Below are positions 1 through 8,668 of a stretch of 64,000 bases of DNA, piece after piece. The translations under genes were made by a program, and so were the position numbers. The notes beneath the pieces are model-generated. The model saw only the letters and a program-made list of their open reading frames with translations, was not told the origin of the DNA and did not search any database. How positions within the stretch are numbered: position 1 is the stretch's first letter; every line of letters starts with the position of its first letter. Source of the stretch: Paramagnetospirillum marisnigri (lineage in GTDB: Bacteria > Pseudomonadota > Alphaproteobacteria > Rhodospirillales > Magnetospirillaceae); assembly GCF_001650715.1 (NCBI RefSeq), contig NZ_LWQT01000077.1, positions 206,337 to 270,336 on the forward strand, given 5' to 3'.

Positions 1-720
1 CATCAGCCCGGAATCATTGCCGAGATAGAAGGAACATCGTTCCAGGCAGGCAAAGGCGGTGGGCAGGTCCACCCCGCCCGCTAGGTCGATCAGCCGTTCG
101 GGCGGTACCGAGTCCAGCACCGCTTGCGCCTTGGCGCGCTCGTCGGCGGAGGCGAAGACCGCCAGCATTGCGCCGGGCAGTATGGCCCCTGGCGCGGTAA
201 GGGCCTGGATCACCTGGGCGAAGCTCTCGCCCGGCCATTGCTTGGCGCCCCAATTGGCGGTGGGGCCGATGGCGAGGACCGGGCCGCCCGGGGGGATCAA
301 CTCGGCGGCTCGCGCCCGCTGCTCCGCCGTCGCCCATAGGCGCGGCGCCAGGGGCCGGTCCAGCCCCAGCACCGAGGACAGATGTTCCAGCCGGTGCTTG
401 GGTTCCCACGAGGATTTCAGCACCCGGCGGCTCAAGGCGGGCACCAGCCAGCCGATGGCCGAGCCGCGCAAATCCACCACCAGCCGCCACGGCCGCGTCA
501 CCGTGCGCGTCCACAGGTCGAGCCAGTGCCCGGCCCGCTTGCGCTTGACCATGGGGATGACCTCGTCCACGAAGGGCGCGGCTTTGAACAGCGGCGCCGC
601 CGGGGCGCCGCAGGCGACGGTGAAGCGGTCCTGGGGGTAGCGTTCCGCCAGATGGGCCAGCAGGCCGGAAGACAGCACGGCGTCGCCGATGCGGCTGGCG
701 GTGACGAACAGAATCCGCAT
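1..720 (-). CDS. glycosyltransferase family 9 (heptosyltransferase-like), 3' end cut by window edge
   Basis: The frame is open from an ATG at 720 to the left edge of the window (240 codons, no stop), so the C-terminal part is missing. The N-terminus (MRILFVTASRIGDAVLSS) is the Rossmann start typical of ADP-heptose:LPS heptosyltransferases, and a second block, GPTANWGAKQWP near residue 158, matches the nucleotide-sugar half of GT9. The last visible residues, LGNDSGLM, are the family's acceptor/donor loop. The ATG overlaps the upstream glycosyltransferase stop as ATGA, implying translational coupling. It is therefore likely a cytoplasmic transferase of LPS core assembly; the sugar it transfers cannot be read from the sequence. 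Confidence 0.85.
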   Translation of the reverse strand, partial: MRILFVTASRIGDAVLSSGLLAHLAERYPQDRFTVACGAPAAPLFKAAPFVDEVIPMVKRKRAGHWLDLWTRTVTRPWRLVVDLRGSAIGWLVPALSRRVLKSSWEPKHRLEHLSSVLGLDRPLAPRLWATAEQRARAAELIPPGGPVLAIGPTANWGAKQWPGESFAQVIQALTAPGAILPGAMLAVFASADERAKAQAVLDSVPPERLIDLAGGVDLPTAFACLERCSFYLGNDSGLM

Positions 721-1760
721 CAGGCCAGACCGCCGATGCGCTCGAACTCCGCCGCCGCGTGATCCCAGCGCCAGGAGCGCTGCTTGTCCAGGCAGGCACG
801 ATGGAAGCGGCGCCAGACTTGATCATCGGTCAGCAGCGGCAGCGCCGCCTCGACGAAGGCGTCGTCGCCCTTGACGCACCAGCCGGTCTCGCCCTGGACC
901 ACCCGCTCGTTCATGCAGGCGATATCGCCCAGCACGGCGGGCACGCCCATGGCCTGGGCCTCGGCCACGGCGGAACAGAAGGTCTCGCCGATATCGCCGC
1001 GATAGAGCAGGGTGCGGGCCTGGGCCAGTTCCTCCACCAGTTGGGTCTTGGGGACGGGGCCGCGCAGGATGACCCCCGCATCGCCCAGGGTGGCGGCACG
1101 CTCCAGCACCGGCCCCATGCGTCCGGCCTTGGCTGCCCCGGCCGCGCCATAGGTGGCGATTCCGGCGAAGATATGCAGCTCGGCCGTTGGCACCGCCGGG
1201 CGGATGCGGGCCTCCCACAGGTCCAGCAGCCAGTCCAGCGAGCGCATGGGGTTCGAGGTGAACACCACCCGGGGGGGCGGCGGCTCGGCCCGCTCGACGG
1301 CATGGCAGAAGATGTCGGTCAGGCCGTAGGGCACGGTTTCCCGCCCACCGGCGAAGCCCCAGCCGGGATAGGTGGAGGCGTGGCTGGCCCCCGAGAACAC
1401 GATCACCGGACGGCGCAACGCCAGCTTCCATTGATAGCGCCACTTCATCAGGTATCCGGCCGGATTGTGAATCCAGAAGATGGTCTTTTTCGCGGCGGGA
1501 CACAGCCGGATCAGCTTGTCGCCGCGATTGGGGATGTAGAGGTCGGCGGTGTCGGGCACGCCTTGGGCGATGGGCCGCCAGGTGACGCCGCGATGGGTCT
1601 TCTCCGCCTCGCATTTGTTACAGACCAGCACATCGTGACCGCGCGCCGCCAGGGCATTGGCCATCTCGATGAACGAGGTCTCGGCACCGCCCAGCGGGCG
1701 CTCCTCCAGGGTGGCGCCGTCGAAGCTGATGCCGTCGTCGGTCATGACGATGCGGGCCAT
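720..1760 (-). CDS. glycosyltransferase family 4
   Basis: This 346-residue protein has the GT-B layout. The acceptor-side loop PLGGAETSF sits near residues 23-31, and a C-terminal donor block around 255-275 (GETFCSAVAEAQAMGVP) holds the conserved acidic residues of the retaining GT4 E-x7-E region. It is a cytoplasmic sugar transferase, presumably acting on LPS core or another surface glycan given its neighbours. Its stop overlaps the start of the GT9 gene, and its own ATG lies only 3 bp after the stop of the ParE-like toxin gene. The toxin-antitoxin pair therefore sits inside what would otherwise be a continuous glycosyltransferase operon. Donor and acceptor specificity are unknown. Confidence 0.85.
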   Translation of the reverse strand: MARIVMTDDGISFDGATLEERPLGGAETSFIEMANALAARGHDVLVCNKCEAEKTHRGVTWRPIAQGVPDTADLYIPNRGDKLIRLCPAAKKTIFWIHNPAGYLMKWRYQWKLALRRPVIVFSGASHASTYPGWGFAGGRETVPYGLTDIFCHAVERAEPPPPRVVFTSNPMRSLDWLLDLWEARIRPAVPTAELHIFAGIATYGAAGAAKAGRMGPVLERAATLGDAGVILRGPVPKTQLVEELAQARTLLYRGDIGETFCSAVAEAQAMGVPAVLGDIACMNERVVQGETGWCVKGDDAFVEAALPLLTDDQVWRRFHRACLDKQRSWRWDHAAAEFERIGGLA

Positions 1761-1763
1761 GCC

Positions 1764-2054
1764 TTATTCCTTGCTCTTGTCGGTCTGGCGACCGTGGCGG
1801 ATATGGATGGTTTCGGTTTCTCCCCGGCGCAGGCGCACGGTCAGAACATAGGGGCCGACCACCATCCGCCGCGTCCCCGGAGAACGGCCCGGCGGCCCAA
1901 TCTTGGGATAGTCGGCCAGGGTCTGGCGGGCGGCGCGGATCATGCGGGAAATCTTGGCGGCGGCATCGGGATTGCGCTCGGAAATATAGGCGATCTCGGC
2001 CAGATACCACGCCTGAGCGGCAGGCGACATCCTGGCCAAACGGGTAGGAGTCAT
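1764..2054 (-). CDS. RelE/ParE-family toxin
   Basis: A 96-residue basic protein with the ParE-like layout. A helical N-terminal half (AQAWYLAEIAYISERNPDAA) is followed by the strand block YPKIGPPG...GPYVLTVRLRRG and the terminal IHIRHGRQ motif found in ParE/RelE toxins. ParE toxins poison DNA gyrase and RelE toxins cleave mRNA; which activity applies here cannot be told. The ATG (2054) overlaps the stop of the upstream antitoxin as ATGA, the usual antitoxin-first organisation. The stop is 3 bp from the next glycosyltransferase start, so the module reads through into the LPS cluster. Confidence 0.82.
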   Translation of the reverse strand: MTPTRLARMSPAAQAWYLAEIAYISERNPDAAAKISRMIRAARQTLADYPKIGPPGRSPGTRRMVVGPYVLTVRLRRGETETIHIRHGRQTDKSKE

Positions 2055-2335
2055 CCGGCCTTCCTGGCCAGCCGGGCCTCGGCGGCGGCGATGATGGCGT
2101 CGGCCTCATCCATCACCGTGTCGAAATCGACCCCTTCACCCCGGTCCAGGGCGGCGATGCCCTCTGCCTCGGCCAGGGTGTCCGACCCCTCCTCGCTTTC
2201 CAGATACTGCTTCAGGGCGCGCAGCATCATCCAGCTGCGGTCACGCTCCATAGCCTTGGCCATGGTGTCGTAGGCCTCCACCAGATCGGCGGGAACGCGC
2301 AGCGACACTTGAATCTTGGCGGCGGGCTCGTCCAT
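2051..2335 (-). CDS. ParD/CopG-like ribbon-helix-helix antitoxin
   Basis: A 94-residue acidic protein. Its N-terminus (KIQVSLRVPADLVEAYDTMA) matches the ribbon-helix-helix DNA-binding strand and first helix, and MERDRSWMMLRALKQYLE provides the second helix. The acidic C-terminal tail (EGVDFDTVMDEADAI) would wrap the cognate toxin. Such proteins neutralise ParE/RelE toxins and repress their own promoter. It is the first gene of the pair, with the toxin start overlapping its stop. The promoter would have to lie in the 56 bp between this start and the preceding GT2 stop at 2392. Confidence 0.82.
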   Translation of the reverse strand: MDEPAAKIQVSLRVPADLVEAYDTMAKAMERDRSWMMLRALKQYLESEEGSDTLAEAEGIAALDRGEGVDFDTVMDEADAIIAAAEARLARKAG

Positions 2336-2391
2336 GGCGGTATCTCCTGGGATGCGGCGTCATACATGGTATCACGACGCAAACCAGCGTC

Positions 2392-3153
2392 CTACTCCTT
2401 CTCGTGCTTGGCTTTCAGGTGCGACAGCATCGGGTAGAGCGCGGCGCAGGTGGCGATGATGAAGCCGTAGCCGCCTTCCTTCCAGCCGCCGCGCCGGACA
2501 TAGCACTTGAAGAAGCGCGACGCCATGCGCCGCACATTGGACGCGGTGCCGCCCCAGGTCTCGCCCCGTTCGCGCAGATCTTTCGCCCGGGCGGTGGAGT
2601 AGGAATCCAGCCTGCGGATCATGTCCGAGATGTTCTTGTCCACGTAGTGCAGCAGGCGATTCTCCAGCATCGGCCCCTTGGTGCCGCGCCAGACCAGCGA
2701 GGGATGCACCCGGTCGTTGCCCCAGGTCTTGGCCTCCTTGCGGAACAGGCCGGGATAGGCGGCCTTGCCATAGCTGGCGCCCCAACCGTGGCGCACCAGC
2801 TTTTCACCGATGAAATTGTCCACCGGGATTTCGTGCCAGGCGAAAGTGGAACCGGCGATGACGCGGCGGATTTCCTCGGCCAGGGCGGGCGGCACATGCT
2901 CGTCGGCGTCCACCTCCAGCACCCAGTCGGTGCGACACGCCGCGATGCCGGTATTGCGCCGCTCGCCTTCCCGGTCCCAACTTCCCTCGACGATGCGGGC
3001 GCCGAATTCCAGCGCGATCTCCTTGGAGCGGTCGGTGCATTTGTCCAGCACCACCACCAACTCGTCGACGAAGCCCAGCTTCTCCAGGCAAGACGGCAGC
3101 CGCTTCTCCTCGTTATAGACCACCACCAGGGCGCTCAGTGTAACCCCGCTCAT
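2392..3153 (-). CDS. glycosyltransferase family 2 (WaaE/KdtX-like LPS core transferase)
   Basis: A 253-residue GT-A enzyme. The N-terminal nucleotide-binding block is SALVVVYNEEKRLPSCL (residues 7-23). The DxD metal-binding motif is DAD at 82-84 within EVDADEHVPP, followed by the family's R-x-A-W-x-E/PVDN region. The pattern KCTDRS...EGERRNTGI resembles LPS-core beta-glucosyltransferases of the WaaE/KdtX type. The ATG overlaps the upstream GT4 stop (ATGA), so the two are probably co-translated. The likely role is adding a hexose to the inner core at the cytoplasmic face of the inner membrane; the exact sugar is inferred, not shown. Confidence 0.86.
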   Translation of the reverse strand: MSGVTLSALVVVYNEEKRLPSCLEKLGFVDELVVVLDKCTDRSKEIALEFGARIVEGSWDREGERRNTGIAACRTDWVLEVDADEHVPPALAEEIRRVIAGSTFAWHEIPVDNFIGEKLVRHGWGASYGKAAYPGLFRKEAKTWGNDRVHPSLVWRGTKGPMLENRLLHYVDKNISDMIRRLDSYSTARAKDLRERGETWGGTASNVRRMASRFFKCYVRRGGWKEGGYGFIIATCAALYPMLSHLKAKHEKE

Positions 3154-4301
3154 GGTCCGATCCCCTTGAACCGGGGCAGTTTGCGGGTGCGGGCATGGGC
3201 CATGGCGGTGCGATAGGTCTCCAGGGTCTGGGCCATGCGGTGGTCGAAACGCATGGTCTCTTCCGCCATCTTGCGGGCATTGGCCGCCATGCGGGCGGTG
3301 CCCTCGCCATCGGTCATCACCTGGGCCATGGCATCGGCCAAGGCCTGGGGGTCGGCGGGCGGGACCAGACGGCCGGTCTTCCCATCGAAGACGATCTCCG
3401 GCACGCCGCCCACCGCCGAGGCCACCACCGGCTTGCCCACGGCGAAGGCCTGCACCGCGACGCGGGGCTGGGCCTCGGTCAGCGACGGGATCACCACCGC
3501 GTCGGCCATCTGCATCAGCTCCGAGACGTCGTCGCGATAGCCGGTGAACACCACCCGCCCCGACAAGCCCAGGGACTCGGCCTGGCGATACAGGCCGGAT
3601 TCATAGTCGGCGCATTCCTCGGTGGCCGAGCCCACCACCACCAGCGAGGGCTCCAGCCCTCGCTGCCGCAGCAGCGCCAGGGCGTTCAGCAGATGGTCCT
3701 GGCCCTTGTCGGGCCGGATCATGCCGACACAGACCCAGGCATAGGCCGACTCGGGCAGCGTCAGTTCGGCCCGCAGCCGGGCACGGGTGGCGATGGGGTC
3801 GGGCAGGTCGAAGAAGCGCTCGTCGGCCCAGCCGCCGATGGAGACCGAGCGTTTGGGATCGGCCAGTCCGATCTCCATCAGGTGGCTCCGGGTGCATTCG
3901 GCCACGGTGATGATGTGGTCCGCCCCCAGCCGCCACTGGGCGCGGCGGATCAGCGAGGGCTTGAGCGGCTGGTTGACATGGCGCGAGCGCACCACGGCGC
4001 AGAGGTCGAGACAGGCGCTGGCGGCCTTGGCGTCGCGGGTGACATGGGTGTCGATCACCTCGGGCCGCAGCTGGCGCACCAGCTTGCGGAAGGCGCGCAC
4101 CGTGGCGGGCTTCCAGGGGCGGTCGAAGTCGAAATCCACCACTGGCAACCCGGCGGCCTCGGCCTTCTTGTAGGACTGGCCATCGGCGGGCGAGGCCAGC
4201 CAGACCTCGTGGCCATGGGATGTCAGCCAGCGCACCTGCTCGATGGTGCGATGTTCCATGCCGCCCCAGTTGCGACCGGGTATGGTGTGCAGGATGCGCA
4301 A
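3150..4301 (-). CDS. glycosyltransferase family 4
   Basis: A 383-residue GT-B enzyme. It begins MRILHTIPGRNWGGMEHR, with the glycine-rich acceptor loop of GT4 enzymes. It continues through the linker (VCVGMIRPDKGQDHLLNALA) into a donor domain with SLTEAQPRVAVQAFAVGKPVV near residue 274. The second glutamate of the classical E-x7-E motif appears replaced by Gln, a modest deviation. The gene lies 13 bp after the deacetylase gene and overlaps the following GT2 gene by 4 bp, consistent with one surface-polysaccharide operon. Substrate specificity is unknown. Confidence 0.85.
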   Translation of the reverse strand: MRILHTIPGRNWGGMEHRTIEQVRWLTSHGHEVWLASPADGQSYKKAEAAGLPVVDFDFDRPWKPATVRAFRKLVRQLRPEVIDTHVTRDAKAASACLDLCAVVRSRHVNQPLKPSLIRRAQWRLGADHIITVAECTRSHLMEIGLADPKRSVSIGGWADERFFDLPDPIATRARLRAELTLPESAYAWVCVGMIRPDKGQDHLLNALALLRQRGLEPSLVVVGSATEECADYESGLYRQAESLGLSGRVVFTGYRDDVSELMQMADAVVIPSLTEAQPRVAVQAFAVGKPVVASAVGGVPEIVFDGKTGRLVPPADPQALADAMAQVMTDGEGTARMAANARKMAEETMRFDHRMAQTLETYRTAMAHARTRKLPRFKGIGP

Positions 4302-4314
4302 GCGGTCGACTCCT

Positions 4315-5046
4315 TCAGACCAGGGCGAAGCGCCGCCACCAGGCTTGCGGCGGTGGCGGCGGCAGGACGACGGATTTGAGCCCCCGGGCGGTCAGGCCTT
4401 CCAGCAGCAGCCGCATCAGGGTGACGGTGACGGCGGGCTTGAATGGACCGCCGGGACGCTCGTTGATGGGCTGGTCATGCATCAGCAGGATGCCGCCGGG
4501 CAGGCGGGGATCGTTCAGCATGCGCTCCACCTCGCGGCGGCACTGGGGCTCCACATCCTCGGGCCGCTCAATGCGGGTGGGGATCAGGTGGTCCTCGGTG
4601 CTGGGTCCCCAATGGACCACGGCGCAGCCGGGCCGCCAGCGCGCCAGCGTCCGATGAACCGAGGCGTTGCGCCAGCCGCCGTTATAGGGCAGCCGCACCA
4701 GATAGGGGCTGGGCGTCGGGCGGTGGCGGGCCAGCAGCGCCTCGCAGCGCTCCATATCCTCCATCAACCGCGCCGGACTTTCTCGGTCGAGCCGGACATG
4801 GTCCCAGCCATGGGCGTAGACGGCATGGCCGCGCCGCACCGTCTCGGCCACCAGCGCATCGGCATGGACGGCGCGGCAGCCGCTCATGAAGAAGGTGGCC
4901 TTGGCGCCAAAACGGTCCAGCAGGTCGAGCATTTCCGGCATGGTGTCGGGCATGGGGGCGTCGTCCACCGTCAATGCCACCGATGTCGGATCGTCCAGGT
5001 GCCGCAGCACCGGCCGCCAATGGCCCAGGGACCAGGATATGCGCAA
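4315..5046 (-). CDS. polysaccharide deacetylase (NodB-homology domain)
   Basis: A 243-residue protein carrying the carbohydrate esterase 4 motifs. The catalytic acid pair is in LTVDDAP (D28, D29), metal ligands H79 and H83 are in AHGWDH, the R-x-P-Y motif is in RLPYNGG (R118), and LLMHDQP lies near the C-terminus. The first motif departs from the usual TFDDG. There is no signal peptide, so it should act in the cytoplasm on a lipid-linked or nucleotide sugar. The only usable start is TTG at 5046, because an in-frame TGA lies about 12 bp upstream. That TTG abuts a repeat-like spacer (5047-5197), so the original 5' end may have been altered. Confidence 0.82.
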   Translation of the reverse strand: MRISWSLGHWRPVLRHLDDPTSVALTVDDAPMPDTMPEMLDLLDRFGAKATFFMSGCRAVHADALVAETVRRGHAVYAHGWDHVRLDRESPARLMEDMERCEALLARHRPTPSPYLVRLPYNGGWRNASVHRTLARWRPGCAVVHWGPSTEDHLIPTRIERPEDVEPQCRREVERMLNDPRLPGGILLMHDQPINERPGGPFKPAVTVTLMRLLLEGLTARGLKSVVLPPPPPQAWWRRFALV

Positions 5047-5197
5047 GGTATTCAGTGCCCCTCAATCGCCGGGCGGGCGCTCGCGCGCCTTTGGCTCCTC
5101 CGCTAAAGCTCCGGGTCGCTCAACGCTCCCGCGCTTCGGCTTCGCCTCGCTCGGCCTTTAAAATTCGGCGGCATGGTGCCACGCCCCAGGACCGGGT
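5047..5197. repeat. non-coding spacer with repeat-like, palindrome-rich sequence
   Basis: This 151-bp gap separates two genes of an otherwise tight operon. It contains short GC-rich self-complementary stretches (for example CGGGCGGGCGCTCGCGCGCC and GCTTCGGCTTCGCCTCGC) and no convincing open frame. Its composition resembles dispersed intergenic repeats of GC-rich alphaproteobacteria. No second copy was found by eye in this window, so calling it a repeat is an inference from texture only. Confidence 0.3.
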
Positions 5198-6316
5198 TCA
5201 ACGTCCGGCCGCTTGCCGCAGCACCTCGGCCACCCGATCGGCGGTCCGCTCCCACGAGAATTCCGCCGCCCGCGCCAGTCCCTTGGCCGAGACCTCCGCC
5301 CACAGGGCAGGGTCGTCCAGCAGGCGGCGGATCTGTTCCGCCATATGGACATGGTCGCGGGGCCGCGCCAGCAGGGCGGCGCCGCCCGTCACCTCGGGCA
5401 GGGCGGCGGCGTCCGAGCACACCACCGGAATGCCCGACGCCATGGCCTCCACCAGGGGATTGCCGAAGGTCTCCACCAGCGAGGGGAAGACAAAGACAGC
5501 GGCGCGGCGGTAGAGCGCGGCCACCTGGGCCGGGCCTTGGCCGCCCAGGAAATGAACCCGCTCGCCGATCATCCGCTTGTCGCACAGCGCGCGCAGGGTC
5601 GCGGCATAACCAGGGTCCAGCTCGCGCCCGGCGATGTCCAGCTCCAGATGGGGATAGTCCGGCGCCAGCAGCGCCATGGCCCGCAGCAGGGTCTCGAAAT
5701 TCTTCTGCACATAGATGTCGGACACCGCCAGCAGGCGCTGGGGAATGCGAGCCTCGCCCTCGGCCGGAGGATGGAAGGCGGCGCCGACCCCGTGATGCAC
5801 CACCGACAGGCGGGGATCGTCGGCCAGCCCGAACACCCTGAGGAAGGTCCGCCCGGCATGCTCGGACACCACCATGGCGCGGCGGCAGGTCTTGAAGCAG
5901 GCCCAGGTGAGCGCCTTGACCGCCGCCCAATAGACCCGCTTGGCGAGGCGCGCCTCCAGATCGGTGACCTCGAAGGCATTGCGCAACAGGATCACCGTGG
6001 GCGGGCCGAGGATGGGGCCGTAATTGGCGGGCGAGAACACCACTTGCGCCCCGATCCGCCGCGCCAGCAACGGCACCGTCACCTGTTCCTGCACCAGCAC
6101 GGTGGCCAGCTTACCCCAGGTCGGCAGGACGTGAAGCACTGCCCCCGCCTCGGCGCAGACCGGGCCGAGATCGGCCTGCTGGTCGGCCTGGATCGCCACA
6201 TGCACATCCCAGTCGCGGGCCAGCAAGGGCAGTACGTTGCGCAGATAGGTCAATCCGCCGCCGCTCTTGGAATGGACGGCATTGACCAGCACGCGCGGGG
6301 GCGTCACGTCGGTCAT
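5198..6316 (-). CDS. glycosyltransferase family 4
   Basis: A 372-residue GT-B enzyme. The N-terminus (VLVNAVHSKSGGGLTYLRNVLP) has the glycine-rich acceptor loop. The C-terminal donor block LVETFGNPLVEAMASGIPVV near residue 283 contains a good E-x7-E pair. The start at 6316 was chosen because its ATG overlaps the stop of the upstream DUF2478/DUF364 gene (ATGA); the frame is open further upstream, but that part is only a shadow of the other gene. It most resembles mannosyl/rhamnosyl-type GT4 enzymes of surface polysaccharide assembly. The coupling to a putative metal-related protein is odd for a glycosyltransferase. Confidence 0.86.
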   Translation of the reverse strand: MTDVTPPRVLVNAVHSKSGGGLTYLRNVLPLLARDWDVHVAIQADQQADLGPVCAEAGAVLHVLPTWGKLATVLVQEQVTVPLLARRIGAQVVFSPANYGPILGPPTVILLRNAFEVTDLEARLAKRVYWAAVKALTWACFKTCRRAMVVSEHAGRTFLRVFGLADDPRLSVVHHGVGAAFHPPAEGEARIPQRLLAVSDIYVQKNFETLLRAMALLAPDYPHLELDIAGRELDPGYAATLRALCDKRMIGERVHFLGGQGPAQVAALYRRAAVFVFPSLVETFGNPLVEAMASGIPVVCSDAAALPEVTGGAALLARPRDHVHMAEQIRRLLDDPALWAEVSAKGLARAAEFSWERTADRVAEVLRQAAGR

Positions 6317-7542
6317 GGGATAGGGGCGCGCAAGGTGGCCGGGCGACAGAAGCGCTTCAGGTCCTTGGCGCCGCCACCTTCGGCCACCACCCGGGCAAGC
6401 CCGTCCATATCCTCGGCGATCAGGCCGGACAGCACCTCGATGCCGTAGGAGAACAGCCGGGGCGTCAGCGGCGCCCCCGGCCCCACCAGGGCGACGCGGG
6501 AATCGCGGGCCAGGGTCAGCAGGCGCGGCAGCGAGCGGTTGGCCAGGGTGGCCGAGGTGATGATCACCGTTTCGGCCGCCGGAAGCAGGGTTTCCGCCGC
6601 CTCTTCCGGATACTGGCCGGGACCGGGGCGGCGGTCGATGACCTTGATGCCGGGCAGGCGCTGTTCCACCGATGGAAAGGCGCCGATCACCACCGCCTCG
6701 CCCTCGGGACGGCCAAAGCTGTCGAGGCCGTTGTCGCGCTCGGCCTCCAGGTCGAAACGGTTGTAATGGGCGTTGCAGGCGGCGACGCCCAGGGCCACGT
6801 CGAAGGGATTGTTGGAGCGCACCAGGGCCGCCAGTTCCGACAGTGCTCCGCCCGCCCGGTCCCCCGCCTGGGGGGCGGCGAGACAGGCGGGTGTCCCCCG
6901 TTCCGGCGTCTGGGCCAGGCCGACGCCATCCTCCGTTTCCACCATGGTCCAGTTGAGCCCCACGACCACCCGCTTCACCTTGGCCTCGCCCACGCCCTGG
7001 GCCATGTCGGCATAAAGGTGCTTCGGCCCCCACCAGCGCCACAGCGCCGCCCAGGTGGGCGGCAGCAGGTCGGTGCGCCCGCCGGTGAAGTCCACCCATT
7101 CACCGATCAGCACGCCGGGCACTGCGGTCAGCACCGGCAGGCCTTCCGCCACGGCGGCCAGCATGTCGGAGGCCAGCCCCTGGCCCTCGCATTCCGACTT
7201 GGAGAATTTGTTGACGAAGACCAGGTCGGCGCGGCCTTCCACGGCGCGACGCATGGCGCCCGAGGCCTCGGCCAGCGCCTGGCTGTCCAGGATGCAGGCC
7301 TTGGAGGCCTTGCCCAGGCTCTGGCCGATGGAGAGCGTGCGGCCGGTATCCAGTTCGGTCACCGTCATGTCGGTCTTGCGGCCATCCTCGGCCCGCTGGG
7401 TGTGCTGGATCAGCCCGCCCACCTTGAAGCCGCGCGCCAGCAGATCGGCGGCGAAATCGGCCAGCAGCCGTTCGGGCGGGTTGCCTGGGGCGTATATGAC
7501 GGCGCCGATGGGGGGCACACCGGGTTGGGCGGTGACGGTCAT
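6313..7542 (-). CDS. DUF2478 - DUF4213/DUF364 fusion protein (putative metal/molybdenum-related)
   Basis: A 409-residue protein with two recognisable parts. Residues ~10-165 match DUF2478, a P-loop-derived NTPase-like family often seen with molybdate transport genes ([48 protein letters not shown]). Residues ~175-400 match DUF4213 followed by DUF364, the putative heavy-metal-chelation fold ([58 protein letters not shown]). The ATG at 7542 was chosen because AAGGA lies 7 bp upstream; an ATG at 7566 has poorer spacing. It is divergent from moaA (94 bp apart), which hints at molybdenum or cofactor metabolism. No activity is established for either domain. Confidence 0.72.
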   Translation of the reverse strand: MTVTAQPGVPPIGAVIYAPGNPPERLLADFAADLLARGFKVGGLIQHTQRAEDGRKTDMTVTELDTGRTLSIGQSLGKASKACILDSQALAEASGAMRRAVEGRADLVFVNKFSKSECEGQGLASDMLAAVAEGLPVLTAVPGVLIGEWVDFTGGRTDLLPPTWAALWRWWGPKHLYADMAQGVGEAKVKRVVVGLNWTMVETEDGVGLAQTPERGTPACLAAPQAGDRAGGALSELAALVRSNNPFDVALGVAACNAHYNRFDLEAERDNGLDSFGRPEGEAVVIGAFPSVEQRLPGIKVIDRRPGPGQYPEEAAETLLPAAETVIITSATLANRSLPRLLTLARDSRVALVGPGAPLTPRLFSYGIEVLSGLIAEDMDGLARVVAEGGGAKDLKRFCRPATLRAPIP

Positions 7543-7636
7543 GGGCGGGTCCTTGATCAAAGCCATTCCTGTTCTTCACAAGGCTTCCTATATATCATCT
7601 CGGCAAGCCCCCGCCGAGGGGCATGGAGGAACCGTC

Positions 7637-8623
7637 ATGATCGATCCGTTCGGACGCCGCGTCACCTATCTGCGCGTCTCGGTCACCGACCGCTGTGACC
7701 TGCGCTGCGTCTATTGCATGGGCGAGGATATGCACTTCCTGCCCAAGGCGGACATCCTGTCACTGGAAGAGCTGGAGCGTCTGTGCGGCGCCTTCGTGCG
7801 GGCCGGTGTGCGCAAGATCCGCCTGACCGGCGGCGAGCCCCTGGTCCGGCGCGGCATCATGAGCCTGGTGGACAATCTGGGCGGACTGGTGAAATCGGGC
7901 GATCTCGACGAACTGACGCTGACCACCAACGCCACCCAGCTGGCGAAATACGCCGATGGACTGGCCCAGGCCGGGGTCAAGCGCATCAACATCTCGCTGG
8001 ACAGCCTGGACCCCGAGCGGTTCCAGGCCATCACCCGCTGGGGCAAGCTCGATCAGGTGATCGAGGGCATCATGGCGGCCAAGGCGGCCGGGCTGGCGGT
8101 CAAGATCAACACCGTCGCCCTCAAGGACGGCAACGAGGACGAGCACGACCATCTGGTGGACTGGTGCGGCAGCCATGGCTTCGACCTCACCTTCATCGAA
8201 ACCATGCCCATGGGTGAGATCCATGCCGACCGCACCGAGCAGTATCTGCCGCTGTCGCTGGTGCGTTCCCGCCTGGAAAGCCGCTGGACCCTGACCGACA
8301 TCGACTATCGTACCGGCGGCCCCGCCACCTATGTGCGGGTGGAGGAGACCGGGCGGCGTATCGGCTTCATCACCCCACTGACCCATAATTTCTGCGAAAG
8401 CTGCAACCGGGTCCGCGTCACCTGCACCGGCACGCTTTACATGTGCCTGGGCCAGAACGACGCCGCCGATCTGCGCGCCCCCCTGCGGGCCAGCGAATCC
8501 GACCATCTGCTGGAAGCCGCCATCGCCGAGGCCATCACCCGCAAGCCCAAGGGCCACGACTTCATCATCGATCGCAACGCCCATCCGGCGGTCAGCCGCC
8601 ACATGAGCGTGACCGGCGGCTGA
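7637..8623 (+). CDS. moaA: GTP 3',8-cyclase MoaA
   Basis: MoaA is a radical-SAM enzyme that converts GTP to 3',8-cyclo-GTP, the first step of molybdenum cofactor synthesis, together with MoaC. The 328-residue product has the N-terminal 4Fe-4S motif C20-x3-C24-x2-C27 (CDLRCVYC) and the C-terminal cluster motif C253-x2-C256-x13-C270 that binds GTP. It ends in the conserved Gly-Gly tail needed for activity. GGAGGA lies 6 bp before the ATG. nadK follows 45 bp downstream. No moaC, moaD or moaE lies nearby. A short hairpin (7599-7618) sits before the ribosome site, but the leader is too short for a molybdenum-cofactor riboswitch. Confidence 0.95.
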   Translation: MIDPFGRRVTYLRVSVTDRCDLRCVYCMGEDMHFLPKADILSLEELERLCGAFVRAGVRKIRLTGGEPLVRRGIMSLVDNLGGLVKSGDLDELTLTTNATQLAKYADGLAQAGVKRINISLDSLDPERFQAITRWGKLDQVIEGIMAAKAAGLAVKINTVALKDGNEDEHDHLVDWCGSHGFDLTFIETMPMGEIHADRTEQYLPLSLVRSRLESRWTLTDIDYRTGGPATYVRVEETGRRIGFITPLTHNFCESCNRVRVTCTGTLYMCLGQNDAADLRAPLRASESDHLLEAAIAEAITRKPKGHDFIIDRNAHPAVSRHMSVTGG

Positions 8624-8668
8624 TAAAGGCTGTATACTCGCCTTTCGCTTCCCGCCTTCGAGGCTGTC

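Noticed and set aside
7543..7636. Molybdenum-cofactor riboswitch before moaA
   Set aside because: Only one short hairpin (7599-7618) fits in the space; the Moco RNA is far larger.
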